A stretch of 64,000 nt of DNA from Diphasiastrum complanatum. Its lineage: Eukaryota > Streptophyta > Lycopodiopsida > Lycopodiales > Lycopodiaceae. This document shows positions 49,796 to 55,604 of this stretch, in pieces. The stretch covers positions 33,056,927 to 33,120,926 of the forward strand of contig CM055109.1 in assembly GCA_029204225.1 (NCBI GenBank), in the 5' to 3' direction. Both the position numbers and the translations under genes were made by a program. The notes beneath the pieces were generated by a model, which searched no databases, had not been told where the DNA came from, and worked only from the letters and a program-made list of their open reading frames with translations. Each line of letters starts with the position of its first letter. Position 1 is the stretch's first letter.

Positions 49796-52700
49796 TCATA
49801 GGTCCCGCGGTACCAGGTCCCGCGGATCCCGGTACGGCGGGACCATATATGGTACCGCGGTACCATATCGGTCGGCGGTACCAAAAAAAAATTTTTTTTT
49901 TTTTTTGCGAAAATAACAAGGGAATTTTTTTTATTTTATTATTTTTATTTTTTTATATTATGGTACCGCCTTGGTACCGCGGATCCCAGGGCGGTACCGT
50001 ACCGGCGGTACCACTGTTATGGTACCGACGGTACCATACCAGCGGTACCACGGGGTACTATGATATAGATATATATATATATAGAGAGAGAGAGACAAAA
50101 AAGTACATATCAATTATGTGGTACAGCGGGCGTATAAAACGTCTCCATAATAGAAAAGAAATGCCAATGTACTATAATTATAAACATAAAATATGTCTAA
50201 TGTCTAATGCTGCCAATATGATAATGGTATATCTCAGTGTCATCAGGTACTGCTGCTATCAAAGAAAGATGTGATGGGGATAACGCCTGGAGATGGTCTC
50301 GATAAATGCTGCTGACATCGCCGAGAAGGTCGTCTCCGAGTAGTGGCTCTGCGGGCAATATGAGTATGGGTAGTACGCCGTCTCTGGTCTCTATGTCGTA
50401 AGGAGTCACTGTCGTCATCACTATCATCCGATCTAAGGTCCGTGCGCGATCTCCTACGGGAGAAAAACGATGTAATCTGGAGCTGTGCATCAGGATGAGC
50501 AGGTGGCTGGTGTAGGTCCTGTCGCAGTAAAAACATTTCTCTAATCATAAGTGCGACACATCATGGATCATCATATGCTATAAGGGACCGCAGTGTGATC
50601 GGAGCCTCTCGGAAGAGGCAATGGTATCTCCCTCTGATCTTGTAATAGACTGGACATCTGAACAAAAAGTGCTCCTATGACTCCACCTCAGACAGTGAAC
50701 ATAACTGGCAGATTTGCTCCTCTTGTGGGTTACCATGGAAATGTCCAACCTCAATGTTAAGCTGATGTGATGAGACTCGTAACTTGCCCAATGTGAATCT
50801 CAGGCCATGGGATAATTCTGAATCTAAATAGCGTGCAAGAATTGGGGTACCCACAACATTTATCTCTAAGAAATGAGTCATGTAATAGTCGGGTTAACCC
50901 CTAACTAGCCCTGCCATGTACGGCGAAGATATGCTCTATAGAAAAAACGTCTGATATAATCGTGGGTACCTGATGGGAGGTCCGTGATAGAGATGCCAAA
51001 AGTATCCCATAGACGTGATGCCTGTGAGAACCATGACAAGTGATATCCCAGACTCTGAAGGTGTTGAGATGATATGAGTGCTGCATGTGGTATCTCTGTG
51101 CATCAGTGGGTAGCTGCCTGAGACGCTGTATATATGTGATGAGACGGAAGATGGCATCGAGTTGTAGAGTGGAACTGCGAACTCTGCTAGGATAATCTGG
51201 TGCGAGACAGAGGGTTTAGCCCGTATCATCCGTGATAGCATAAAGACCTGTAGGCGTGAGATACTGGCCCAATCAACTGAGGTGAGCCCTGGGCACCATG
51301 CCTCTGCAACATACAATGTTGTGGGGGAGACAAAAGTATCAAATAACCAACACTTACTCGGGGCATCTCGAATAAATCTCTGAAAGCAAACTCACTCAAG
51401 CTGGACCAAGGAGGCATGTCCCTTCCCAAGTCTGGATGTAGCTGCCTGTCTCATACCAAATACAGGACCAGTGAAAAGAACCCCAAGATAGGTGTAAGGA
51501 TGACCAATCTCCAACGACTGTCCATCTAGAGTAAGCCCTTGTCTCTGCATGAAGGCCCTAGATGTGTTGAGGATCATAACTTTGGTCTTCTCAATATTAA
51601 CTCGCAAGCCCCATCAAGTGCAGAAATCATGGAGACTGTTCAACTGTCTCTGTAAACCCTCTCCAGTCGAGGAGACTAAAGCTACATCATCTGCATATAG
51701 GAGAATGGCAATCAGAATATCCCCAAGCCTGCAACCTGTACCGGCGCGCTTTTTGCGACGGAGTTGAAGTCCCGGTAACTCCCATATCATCACAATCAAT
51801 GGCTCATATGTGTAGATGGTCATCAACATCATGGAACTCTACCTGTCGCGCAACTATTCTGGCGTTAAAATCACCAATAAGAAGAATAGAACCTCGAGTT
51901 GAGAATCTGATAATATCTGTGGAGAGATAAACGAAGGGAGAGCCAATGCCCTCTACATAAGAGATAATGTACATACTTGTCATGTCTGATAAACTCTATA
52001 ATAGAGTGTAGTGACTCTTTGTATAAACATGTGACCCCACCTGAACTCTACCGCTCGTGGATCTCGCCTCTGCCCCTTATACTGAGTCCCATCTGTAGCC
52101 TGAGAATGTAGGTAGCCCTCTGATCTGGCTCTCATGTGTCTCCATAAAGAATAGATTATCCTTATCCATAATGAAAGGTCGCTGGCAGTAGATGAAGAGT
52201 GTATACCATTACAATTCCAAATCCCAATACGCAGGTGGTGTGAACGGGGCCCCGGGATGCTCCCATGCCTGGGGGCCCCAACTCCCTATTGGCGGGAGCC
52301 TATGGGTACACTGTCAATGTAACGAACCTATCCATCCCAATAAATAACACGCCGGCCCGACGCTTTGGCTCCTGGGATCATCATCCATGAAGATTCGTGT
52401 ATCTTTGAGATGAAAAAGATATTCCAATGGTTATGGTCATGGATTGTTGGAGTGAGATTGATTCATTCTATGGCAAGGATTCTGGAGTTATCTCTTCCCT
52501 TTCTGAGTAAGGATCAGACCTGCAGTCAAATCAGGTGCAGGGCAGAGCCATTAGCGGGCTATGGATCAACGAGGGAGCTGCAACTGCAGCGATGGAGGCA
52601 GGGGGCAATGCCGGAGCCCAGCGATGGAGGCAAGGGCAGCGCCCTACGTGCAGGTCCAGCGATGGAGAAAACCGCCCAGCGCCCAAAGAGAGAGAGAAAA

Positions 52701-55316
52701 AGAAAGCTTTATAATGTCTTTTCCATGCCAAAAGGCATATAAGACTAGTAAATGTACATGTCAAGTATGTGGTAACCATGGGAGCGTATGAAAGGTCTCC
52801 AAAACGATAACAGAAATAACAAATCTAAATGCTATGAACTGAAATAGATGTGATGATATCTGGAACATGTGAGAGCATGTATACTGCTAAATGTCACGAA
52901 TAAGGTATGACACTATCATCCAATCCTATCATGCTGATGCTATAAAAGGGTGTAATGCGAGCAGCAGCATGAAGGACCGCTGGTGGTCGCTGACGTTGTC
53001 TAGGAGGATGAGGTCTTCTCGTGATAGGTCGAGTAGCTCGTGCTGCAACATGAGTATGGGTGGGACACTGCCTCCGATCTCTATGGGCAGTGTAGGAAAT
53101 CAAAGTGCCAAGATCCTTCTAACATTCAATCTCCATATACAAGAAGAAGAAAAAGAGGAAGAAGAAGAAGAAGAGGGAGAGGGTTAGGCGCCCTCAAGGA
53201 GAGAGAAAGTAGTAGCAATGCTTGAAAGGGAATGAATTACAAATGAACAAAGAGTACATACAAATAGGCCTTCCAAGGGCCTAGACTCTTCCAAACTCTA
53301 AGTTCTAGAACCTTCCAAGACCCACTACTAATTATAGGGTACCCCCAAAAGTCAAGATAGGGTCCCTTAACATAATTAGACTTTACTTGGACCCACAAAT
53401 TACTACTGGACCAGAATTGGGTCCAACTCAACTAAAACTGACTTAACATGGTCTAAATAATAAACCTAACCCATGGTTACACAAGTCTCGACCTTTTGGG
53501 TCAAAGTAACCTATGGGAAACTAACATTATCATTTATTATTTCTAACACCCTCCTTCAATGATAATGTAAAAACATAAAATGACGCTGTCCAAGCTTAAT
53601 GCTGCCCAAAAAAAACACTTCAACTTGAAGTAGTCGAAGTAGGTGAAATCTCAGCCCCAATCATGCCCGATGTAGAAGAGATGTAGAATACGTAAGTGCT
53701 CTAGCATCAAGTCGAAGAGTGAAGACAAGCATGCTCCATCCAAAGTTAGTAACCAAAAAACCAGCCACAAGCCGAAATATGGATTTGCAATCCATCAATG
53801 GTTCCCACATGATTCCATAAGTCTTCTTACCACAAGAGACATAAAGACGAGTATGATACTCTTTTACCATCTCATCCTCCCGAATCTTACTATCAATGAT
53901 CTGCTCACCAACACTAGGTAAGACAACACCGTCATCATAAAAAGTAAGCATCAAAACATGAAAATCAGCATAAGGTACTGATTTTGGTGAGGCATGTGCG
54001 TTTCCTCCAAGGTAAAAAGATGCTTTGCTATCCCGCAAAGACTCGGACAACCAACAAGAGGCAATAGCCGGCTGTCCAACAGCCACAAAATCACCAACAC
54101 TTTGTTGTCCAAAGTGTTCCAAATGTGGACCTTGCTGTCCAAGAACCTTCCGCAGGCCTTTCCCGATGCATAATAGAATGCTCACGATGTAACATACGCT
54201 GAAAATGATCAATAAACCATGGCTGAATCTGGTGTCCACCATCTTCAAGGAAAAAACCAACAGCTTGCCACTTTGAACACCCAAAAAATCCAGCAACATG
54301 CCACTTTGAACCAATGTACTAATTGACATGAGTTTTACCCCTCCTCCATTAGTACAAAATGGCTTCCAGGGATACCCCTCTTTGGCCCAGCCGGCCTCAG
54401 CTTGGGCCCAGCCTAGCTAGCCAGGTGACAGCTCCCCTCGTCCGCAAGAGACCAAGAAGGCCCAAGGGTGCACCGAACAAGAAAGGCAGAGCACAGAAAC
54501 AGCCAGGGAAGAGAGGACGACCTCGCAGGGCTCCAGGTGCAGGTAGAGGTGCACTATCACAGCCAGCTGGAGCTGGTCTAGTTGGTTTGGCTTGCTTGGG
54601 GGCTGATGCGGAGGCAGATTGGGATGATGCTAGTGACGAGTCCTCCTCGGATACACAACCCATGCTAGTTCTAGACAGGCACAGATATCGGCCGAGAGTC
54701 AGCTCGGGGTCCTGATTTGTCTCCGGAGCATTCGTCTGAGTCAGAGCCAGAGCATTGATTGTGGCTCTGTTATTTTATTTTTAGCAGTTTGTTTTTAGCA
54801 GATGGTCGACCATTGTATTCAGACCAGTTTTCACATTATATCTAGAGTTGGACGTACTTTATTTGTTGCACATTGTGTGTGTGTCGATTTTTAAATGTGA
54901 TGCTATATTTTCAATTTTATCTCAAATTCTATGTGCATGTGTGAATCGTATTTTCAATTAATTTCAACAGAAGAAATTGATAGCTTCACATAAATGCACC
55001 TACAAGCTGATCATTGATGCCACAACAAACTGATAGCACATGCACTCCAAACGATCATCAAAAGAGCAATTACTCCTTGTGTCACCCCTGATAGCATTTC
55101 ATAAACACATACATTACATTGCATTTAAAAAAATACAAAGATTGCATTTCACAGCACTGGGCGCGCGTTGTACAAACAACCACACTGTATATTAATTCAG
55201 CCGATGTATCAAAATAACATTACGTATCCCGCCATACATGGCTGGGTCTGTTTTTTACATAACTGTCTAAACCCTAAACCCTAAACCCTAAAGCGCCGGT
55301 ACCACCGGGTTCTATG

Positions 55317-55369
<53 letters not shown>

Positions 55370-55604
55370 TGGCTTATGTATCCTAGAGGTTCAAAATGTG
55401 TTTTGATGGCATTCAGAACTAACCTCACCTTTGTAAAATTAAAAAAATGAGAACAGTAGTGGAAAATTTTGTAGGACTAGAATGGTTCTAGAAAAGCTAA
55501 CTATGGATATACCTTTCCATATCACGATCAGCACTTTGCCAAGGTCCGATGAAGTCTTTCGGTTCCAAAACAATGCCAGATATAACAATTTCAACAGCCA
55601 ACCT
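22838..55604 (-). CDS. DUF726/TMCO4-like alpha/beta-hydrolase-fold protein, 9 exons recognised (5' end not found)
   Basis: Join, minus strand: 55513-55604, 34060-34130, 33571-33706, 33275-33334, 33093-33172, 32744-32820, 27332-27402, 27153-27210, 22838-22963. All phases agree, giving about 256 residues and a TGA stop. I recognise the C-terminal half of the plant DUF726 family (TMCO4-like). Landmarks are RLAVEIVISGIVLEPKDF, then GPWQ, LRWETKNLQAVSTAIQDWLT, a hydrophobic segment after ELMKRGAMMTVLSGLV, the SDKAGKLLA stretch, the nucleophile elbow GFSLGAR, ERVVLLGAPITL, VAGRFVNCYSTNDW and VDGHSSY. Family members are predicted membrane-associated serine hydrolases; the substrate is unknown. The N-terminal half was not found, so its exons lie beyond 55,604 or outside the window. 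One intron (32821-33092) starts with GC. Introns of 21.4, 5.3 and 4.2 kb carry transposons. Confidence 0.85.
24640..25011 (+). repeat. LTR-like remnant with primer-site-like sequence
   Basis: TATA-like ATATAAATAC at 24801-24810 and an end CTTACA at 24999, followed by TGGTGTCAAAGC (25000-25011), two changes from the tRNA-iMet primer site. A second TATAAATAGG occurs at 25199-25208. The left boundary is a guess. Confidence 0.4.
25440..25660. repeat. Short direct repeats with an (AGATTCC)n core
   Basis: Two or three diverged units contain ATTGTCCAAGTGAA or GTTGTCTAGATGAA, then AAGAAATT and CCAAGATATGAATCCC. Near 25555-25580 AGATTCC is tandemly repeated. Confidence 0.6.
26080..26652 (+). other. 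190-codon ORF of unknown status
   Basis: An open frame on the strand opposite the host gene, inside its intron. The product would be Lys/Arg-rich with no motif I recognise. There is no supporting context, so a chance ORF or decayed repeat is as likely as a gene. Confidence 0.2.
27153..27210 (-). CDS. DUF726-like gene exon (TQGLAG)
   Basis: 58 bp between acceptor GTTTTGCAG and donor GTAAGT, encoding FLTQGLAGLQAVDVPGVEN. Confidence 0.88.
27332..27402 (-). CDS. DUF726-like gene exon (VAGRFVN)
   Basis: 71 bp between acceptor GCTAAGCAG and donor GTGAAA, encoding VVAGRFVNCYSTNDWILGVV and then YRA. It lies 5.3 kb from the previous exon, across an intron containing LINE-A. Confidence 0.88.
29140..29890. 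repeat. Palindrome-rich stretch (GGAAACG, CGTTCCGG motifs)
   Basis: Perfect or near-perfect palindromes include GCAGCGGAT/ATCCGCTGC (29271-29292), GCGTTCCGGAACGC near 29620 and GGGAAACATGTTTCCC near 29840. Repeated GAAACGGGA/GAAACGAG words lie at 29180-29225. The composition differs from the surrounding intron. Confidence 0.6.
29925..31309 (+). mobile_element. LINE-A, degenerate ORF2 3' fragment
   Basis: Starts in the RT domain (LGQAGF-like) and includes the FRKAF-like and LLHADDV (for LLYADDV) regions and the TKIMVFNTSR motif. It has an internal deletion near 30750 that joins the thumb to the finger region (FRCLVYYEIRGRYHCLF). It ends with hairpin ATGCC-TTTT-GGCAT (31275-31288) and GACATTAATAAAGC. 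Many stops and shifts. It sits antisense inside a host-gene intron. No TC tail follows here. Confidence 0.85.
31275..31288 (+). other. LINE 3'-terminal hairpin (LINE-A)
   Basis: ATGCC TTTT GGCAT, then GAAAAGACATTAATAAAGC. The same layout occurs in five other copies. Confidence 0.75.
32744..32820 (-). CDS. DUF726-like gene exon (ERVVLLGAP)
   Basis: 77 bp between acceptor TTGCACCAG and donor GTATGC, encoding GIVERVVLLGAPITLDKQHW and then ESVRK. Confidence 0.9.
33093..33172 (-). CDS. DUF726-like gene exon (GFSLG nucleophile elbow)
   Basis: 80 bp encoding PITLMGFSLGARVIFSCLEQ and on to KKH. GFSLG is the G-x-S-x-G motif of alpha/beta hydrolases. The donor is GCAAGT, a GC-AG intron; joining there preserves frame into the next exon. 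Confidence 0.88.
33275..33334 (-). CDS. DUF726-like gene exon (SDKAGK)
   Basis: 60 bp between acceptor TTCTTAG and donor GTGCCT, encoding SDKAGKLLAKCLLKGLHGS. Confidence 0.88.
33571..33706 (-). CDS. DUF726-like gene exon (hydrophobic segment)
   Basis: 136 bp between acceptor TTTCTATCAG and donor GTATGT. It encodes LANELMKRGAMMTVLSGLVA, a hydrophobic stretch that may span or associate with a membrane, and TSFIDSTWTIAVDR. Confidence 0.9.
34060..34130 (-). CDS. DUF726-like gene exon (LRWETKNLQ)
   Basis: 71 bp between acceptor GTATGCAG and donor GTAAGC. It encodes FALRWETKNLQAVSTAIQDW and then LTT, a well conserved block of the family. Confidence 0.85.
35400..36370. other. GC-richer block of unknown origin
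   Basis: Noticeably richer in G+C than the surrounding intron, with several overlapping short ORFs on both strands but no recognisable motif. Probably a transposon fragment. Confidence 0.3.
36650..37187 (-). pseudogene. Copia RNase H remnant (minus strand) and LTR edge
   Basis: Minus-strand translation gives TSATCEAVWV, a stop, ILKDLYMKQEGPTTL, and in other frames HIEV-like and DIFTKGLVEG segments. These are the standard RNase H end of Copia pol. AAGAGGGAG near 36855 is the likely polypurine tract, with LTR sequence below it. It is cut by LINE-B at 37188. Confidence 0.65.
37188..38887 (+). mobile_element. LINE-B, 5'-truncated, joined to a (TC)n tract
   Basis: Begins in RT (LIQRLRDHGFSTDI) and includes VKQGCSLSPVLFGLYIDEL, LLYADDVVLV and the TKVMVFNTSRAF motif. 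Shifts occur near 37900 and 38120. It then has the CCHC finger (ICQLCSL...HFIFRC), a PIP-box-like QPQIISFF (38666-38689) and an Asp-rich tail ending at a stop near 38767. The 3' UTR is short and runs straight into (TC)n at 38888 without the usual hairpin, so the 3' end is truncated or replaced. Confidence 0.9.
38888..38955. repeat. (TC)n tract between LINE-B and LINE-C
   Basis: 68 bp of TC with LINE-B 3' sequence on the left and the LINE-C 5' region on the right; no other DNA intervenes. Confidence 0.95.
38960..39070. repeat. GCCCTGCTGGCGCTG minisatellite in the LINE-C 5' UTR
   Basis: Four diverged units of GCCCTGCT(G/A)GCGCTG or similar follow the TC tract, before ORF1. Confidence 0.7.
39174..40094 (+). 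CDS. LINE-C ORF1: coiled-coil, RRM/CTD-like RNA-binding protein
   Basis: 306 codons from ATG 39174 (MAPKKKGG) to TAG 40092-40094. The MAP start matches the ORF1 start of LINE-D. The N-terminus is Pro/Ser-rich, followed by the conserved DYTPSKPTE block. A leucine-heptad coiled coil covers about residues 55-150 (HLFEAENSKLAKDL, LEQENIYLKQRIAE). The basic C-terminal half (about 185-300) reads FNIRVRGI, VLFIKFRSLSQRNAALRLRA, IYMDDDLT and GQRVVFIDGKPRFFD. This layout parallels the coiled coil-RRM-CTD ORF1p of vertebrate L1, a nucleic-acid chaperone that trimerises and coats element RNA. No CCHC knuckle is seen, unlike the usual flowering-plant L1 ORF1. The domain assignment is by pattern, not by search. 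Confidence 0.85.
   Translation: MAPKKKGGVLTPPSLLDTPPSPVVMEEPSSVIETSDIPVNMAAIDYTPSKPTESLFAYDLSFIRQEILGLKKQLHLFEAENSKLAKDLFGVTERVEQLEQENIYLKQRIAEKSALEETSNKINSLEKQVEETKTWAALFKPDDMGSKLSSLAKQVEETTSILKQGNHSQISSFPKENDLETVLGEQARRAKKAFNIRVRGIANGGKPLEEATDLLISKLSHVADGFDTAWRSKFDDNVLFIKFRSLSQRNAALRLRAKLKGTFIYMDDDLTNTQWLARKKIILEAKEKGQRVVFIDGKPRFFDLPQ
40092..40133 (+). promoter_or_regulatory. In-frame TAG between ORF1 and ORF2 of LINE-C: candidate readthrough site
   Basis: CAA TAG GAACTA GGGGCCCC. The frame after the TAG runs straight into the endonuclease (GFWNCNG at about 40152), with no ATG. TAGGGG (40099-40104) can pair with CCCCTA further on (40132-40137). The spacer between TAG and the G-run is 6 nt, as in three other copies. 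Confidence 0.5.
40095..43645 (+). pseudogene. LINE-C ORF2: endonuclease-reverse transcriptase, one frameshift
   Basis: About 1,180 residues in the ORF1 frame. The AP endonuclease (about 40143-40940) shows WNCNG, AETHE, VCYFAP, LLAGDFNART, HSVVDYF and SDHSLL, i.e. all catalytic blocks. RT follows with RTIMIGHTLAKIYG, GQAGFRPGYST, YCCFVDFRKAFDSVP, GVKQGCPLSPTLFALYIDDL and the catalytic LLYADDVVLL, then TKIMVFNTNR and YTYLGVLFSGP in the thumb. A CCHC finger (ICQLCSLQEVEDEFHFIFRC) follows, then PIP-box QAHITQFF at 43445-43468 and a basic Ser/Thr tail ending ITHYFRLARS. A single missing base near 41651 splits it into frames 40143-41705 and 41702-43645. The first in-frame ATG lies after the first two catalytic blocks, so ATG initiation would not give a complete endonuclease. 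Confidence 0.9.
43834..43847 (+). other. LINE 3'-terminal hairpin (LINE-C)
   Basis: GTGCCC CT GGGCAC. Relative to ATGCC/GGCAT in other copies, both sides of the stem change so pairing is kept. AAAAGACGTTAATAAT follows. Confidence 0.75.
43883..43944. repeat. (TC)n tract between LINE-C and LINE-D
   Basis: 62 bp of TC after a TAATAATAATTCTAATTC transition from the LINE-C tail, then a short GC run and the LINE-D ORF1 start at 43968. Confidence 0.95.
43968..45358 (+). pseudogene. LINE-D ORF1 with Ala/Pro/Ser repeat region
   Basis: ATG at 43968 (MAPLPTRAAARR). The N-terminal 190 residues are Ala/Pro/Ser/Thr-rich tandem units of the type AAPPAAASPTSTSI, encoded by a minisatellite of about 45-48 bp (44040-44480). 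The TPSKSTELF block and coiled coil (LIHENNMLQSKVASLE) follow. A 1-nt shift at 44850 (the TGA stop overlaps ATGA) moves to the frame with HNIRVRGIPD, IIRFTSLASRRDALRCRA, IYMDDDLT, an in-frame TAG at 45242-45244, then ESGRRAIYRDGRVRFFDS and TAG at 45356-45358. RRM/CTD-like as in LINE-C. Confidence 0.85.
44040..44480 (+). repeat. Minisatellite inside LINE-D ORF1
   Basis: Diverged units of about 45-48 bp around GCTGCCTCCCCTACCTCCAC and CATCGCTGCAGC, all in the same reading frame, giving a low-complexity Ala/Pro/Ser/Thr region. Confidence 0.8.
45356..45390 (+). promoter_or_regulatory. In-frame TAG plus stem-loop between ORF1 and ORF2 of LINE-D
   Basis: TGC TAG GGATTT, then GGGGTGC (45365-45371), a 12-nt loop, and GCACCCC (45384-45390): a perfect 7-bp stem starting 6 nt after the stop. 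The same frame continues to WNCAS of the endonuclease with no ATG between. Confidence 0.55.
45359..48392 (+). pseudogene. LINE-D ORF2 with duplicated endonuclease and inactive RT
   Basis: EN copy 1: GVWNCAS, METHESPERG, ACYFPPESSSF, LLTRDFNART (the usual GDFNA has become RDFNA), HSVVDYLMGSP, ending SPTTLSDG. At 46196 it continues in frame with a second, clearly diverged EN segment (RGSGGVACLYRES, ACYFPPEFSSF, LMGDFNART, a stop TGA after ARTAS, HSVVDYLMGSP, TTLSDHSFL). RT follows in shifted frames: GNYRTIMIGHVLAKLYG, YYCFVDFRKAFDFVP, GVKQGCPLSPVLFGLYIDEL, with the YADD pair deleted. The double EN looks like a template switch between two family members. Confidence 0.87.
48393..49600 (-). mobile_element. 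hAT-like DNA transposon fragment, 5' part
   Basis: Minus-strand fragment containing the start of a BED-finger transposase gene. GC-rich, unlike the LINE and intron DNA around it. It ends abruptly at the LINE-D RT sequence. No terminal inverted repeat could be identified. Confidence 0.6.
48425..49354 (-). pseudogene. BED zinc-finger protein, N-terminal part of a hAT-like transposase
   Basis: I take the start at Met 49354 (MVQSDLSDLWDEVD), because the upstream part of the frame is low-complexity. Residues about 30-55 give CWYC and LTRLKGHLLG, a BED-type C2H(H) DNA-binding finger as in plant hAT transposases. VPVRQRLLDTYG follows, then a Pro/Ala/Ser-rich linker of about 150 residues. The catalytic hAT core is absent because LINE-D sequence replaces it. 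The family is inferred from the finger and linker style. Confidence 0.6.
49682..50048. repeat. GGTACC-rich palindrome field with (AT)n core
   Basis: 15 GGTACC sites in 367 bp. Bases 49680-49750 and 49794-49866 form a long imperfect inverted repeat of about 70 bp per arm (both contain GGGATCCG and CCGCGGGACCTATGAT), with an (AT)n loop at 49751-49791. A second inverted cluster lies at 49961-50048. A9T16 (49882-49906) lies between them. No coding content. Confidence 0.85.
50243..51832 (-). pseudogene. LINE-E ORF2 RT and C-terminal part
   Basis: Several frames: 51832-51614 with LLYADDVALVSSTGEGLQRQ, 51607-51392 with TKVMILNTSRAFMQRQ and YTYLGVLFTGP, 51316-50936 thumb (MIRAKPSVSHQIILAEFAVP), 50881-50675 finger start, 50548-50243 tail with MIREMFLL, PIP-box, a Ser/Asp-rich stretch and an Arg-rich region ending ITSFFDSSST. 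At least four frameshifts. Confidence 0.85.
52255..52288 (-). promoter_or_regulatory. In-frame TAG and GC-rich pairing segment between ORF1 and ORF2 of LINE-E
   Basis: On the minus strand: CAA TAG GGAGTT GGGGCCCC. A second GGGGCCCC about 18 nt further can pair with the first. The spacer is again 6 nt. The frame runs into the endonuclease start without an ATG. Confidence 0.45.
52687..52697. repeat. Short (AG)n joint between LINE-F tail and LINE-E
   Basis: On the minus strand GCTTTCTTTTTCTCTCTCT follows the LINE-F end, and LINE-E 5' sequence comes next. Confidence 0.7.
52698..53090 (-). mobile_element. LINE-F, 3' end fragment, minus strand
   Basis: Contains the ORF2 C-terminal tail (HRDRRQCPTHTHVAARAT, then ARITPFYSIS), the 3' UTR, hairpin ATGCC-AAAA-GGCAT on the plus strand (52725-52738) and the GACATTATAAAGC end. 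Its 5' side is cut by an LTR at 53091. Confidence 0.8.
52725..52738 (-). other. LINE 3'-terminal hairpin (LINE-F)
   Basis: Minus strand ATGCC TTTT GGCAT, identical to LINE-A and LINE-H. Confidence 0.75.
53091..53548 (-). repeat. Copia-type 3' LTR, minus strand
   Basis: On the minus strand, GAAGGAGGG (53549-53557, polypurine tract) is followed by TGTTAGAAATAATAAATG and the segment ends TTTCCTACA. This start is typical of plant Copia LTRs. It cuts LINE-F. A purine-rich GAAGAA stretch lies near 53141-53178. Confidence 0.6.
53549..54340 (-). pseudogene. Internal region of the minus-strand LTR element, unrecognised 222-codon ORF
   Basis: An ORF at 54329-53661 upstream of the polypurine tract has no gag or pol motif I recognise. 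It has hydrophobic N-terminal segments and a stretch TFYDDGVVLPSVGEQIIDSK. It may be the body of a non-autonomous element carrying captured sequence. No primer site or 5' LTR was found. Confidence 0.35.
54359..54715 (+). CDS. Small basic AT-hook-like protein ORF (118 codons)
   Basis: The ORF begins MASRDTPLWPSRPQ and contains RKRPRRPKGAPNKKGR and GKRGRPRRAPG, two AT-hook-like GRP/basic motifs. Its C-terminus is acidic and Ser-rich (DWDDASDESSSD). The composition is GC-rich with good coding character, and a T-rich 3' region follows. It may be the last exon of a transposase or other transposon gene; BED/hAT elements often carry such basic regions, but no core domain is present. It lies antisense in the host intron. 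Confidence 0.4.
   Translation: MASRDTPLWPSRPQLGPSLASQVTAPLVRKRPRRPKGAPNKKGRAQKQPGKRGRPRRAPGAGRGALSQPAGAGLVGLACLGADAEADWDDASDESSSDTQPMLVLDRHRYRPRVSSGS
54716..55260. other. No gene recognised
   Basis: AT-rich sequence with TGTGTGTG and similar short runs after the AT-hook ORF. Confidence 0.4.
55268..55292. repeat. Interstitial telomere-type repeat (CCCTAAA)n
   Basis: Three and a half units of the plant telomere repeat, followed at once by GCGCCGGTACCACCGGG and an AT-rich TATGATATGTATATA run that resembles the GGTACC field at 49.7-50.1 kb. Confidence 0.85.
55513..55604 (-). CDS. DUF726-like gene, most 5' exon recognised
   Basis: 92 bp after acceptor TTTTTTCAG and before donor GTATATCC. It encodes RLAVEIVISGIV, then the GPWQSADRDME segment, ending in AG, which joins the A of the exon at 34130 to give Arg. 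It is 21.4 kb from the next exon, and the phase match supports the join. Confidence 0.8.

Larger units (their letters stand above)
50095..52686 (-). mobile_element. LINE-E, internally deleted, minus strand
   Basis: On the minus strand: ORF1 end (52380-52286), in-frame TAG (52286-52288), EN beginning GIWNCNG, with GDFNAR near 51865. A deletion at about 51740-51770 joins EN to RT at LGDILIAILLYADDVALV; then come the thumb, finger (ICQLCSLSEVES) and C-terminal tail with PIP-box QLQITSFF (50462-50485) and a final ITSFF motif. The 3' end (ATATGTAC, then TTTTTTGTCTCTC) lacks the hairpin. Many stops. Its 5' side abuts the TC-type tail of LINE-F. Confidence 0.87.
34131..55512 (-). other. 21.4-kb intron of the DUF726-like gene containing the LINE cluster
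   Basis: Bounded by a GT donor (GTATATCC) and AG acceptor (GTATGCAG) on the minus strand. It contains a Copia remnant, LINE-B to LINE-F, a hAT-like fragment, the GGTACC palindrome field, a minus-strand LTR element and a short AT-hook-like ORF. From 34131 to about 36650 no gene is recognised; a GC-richer block lies at 35400-36370. Confidence 0.75.
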
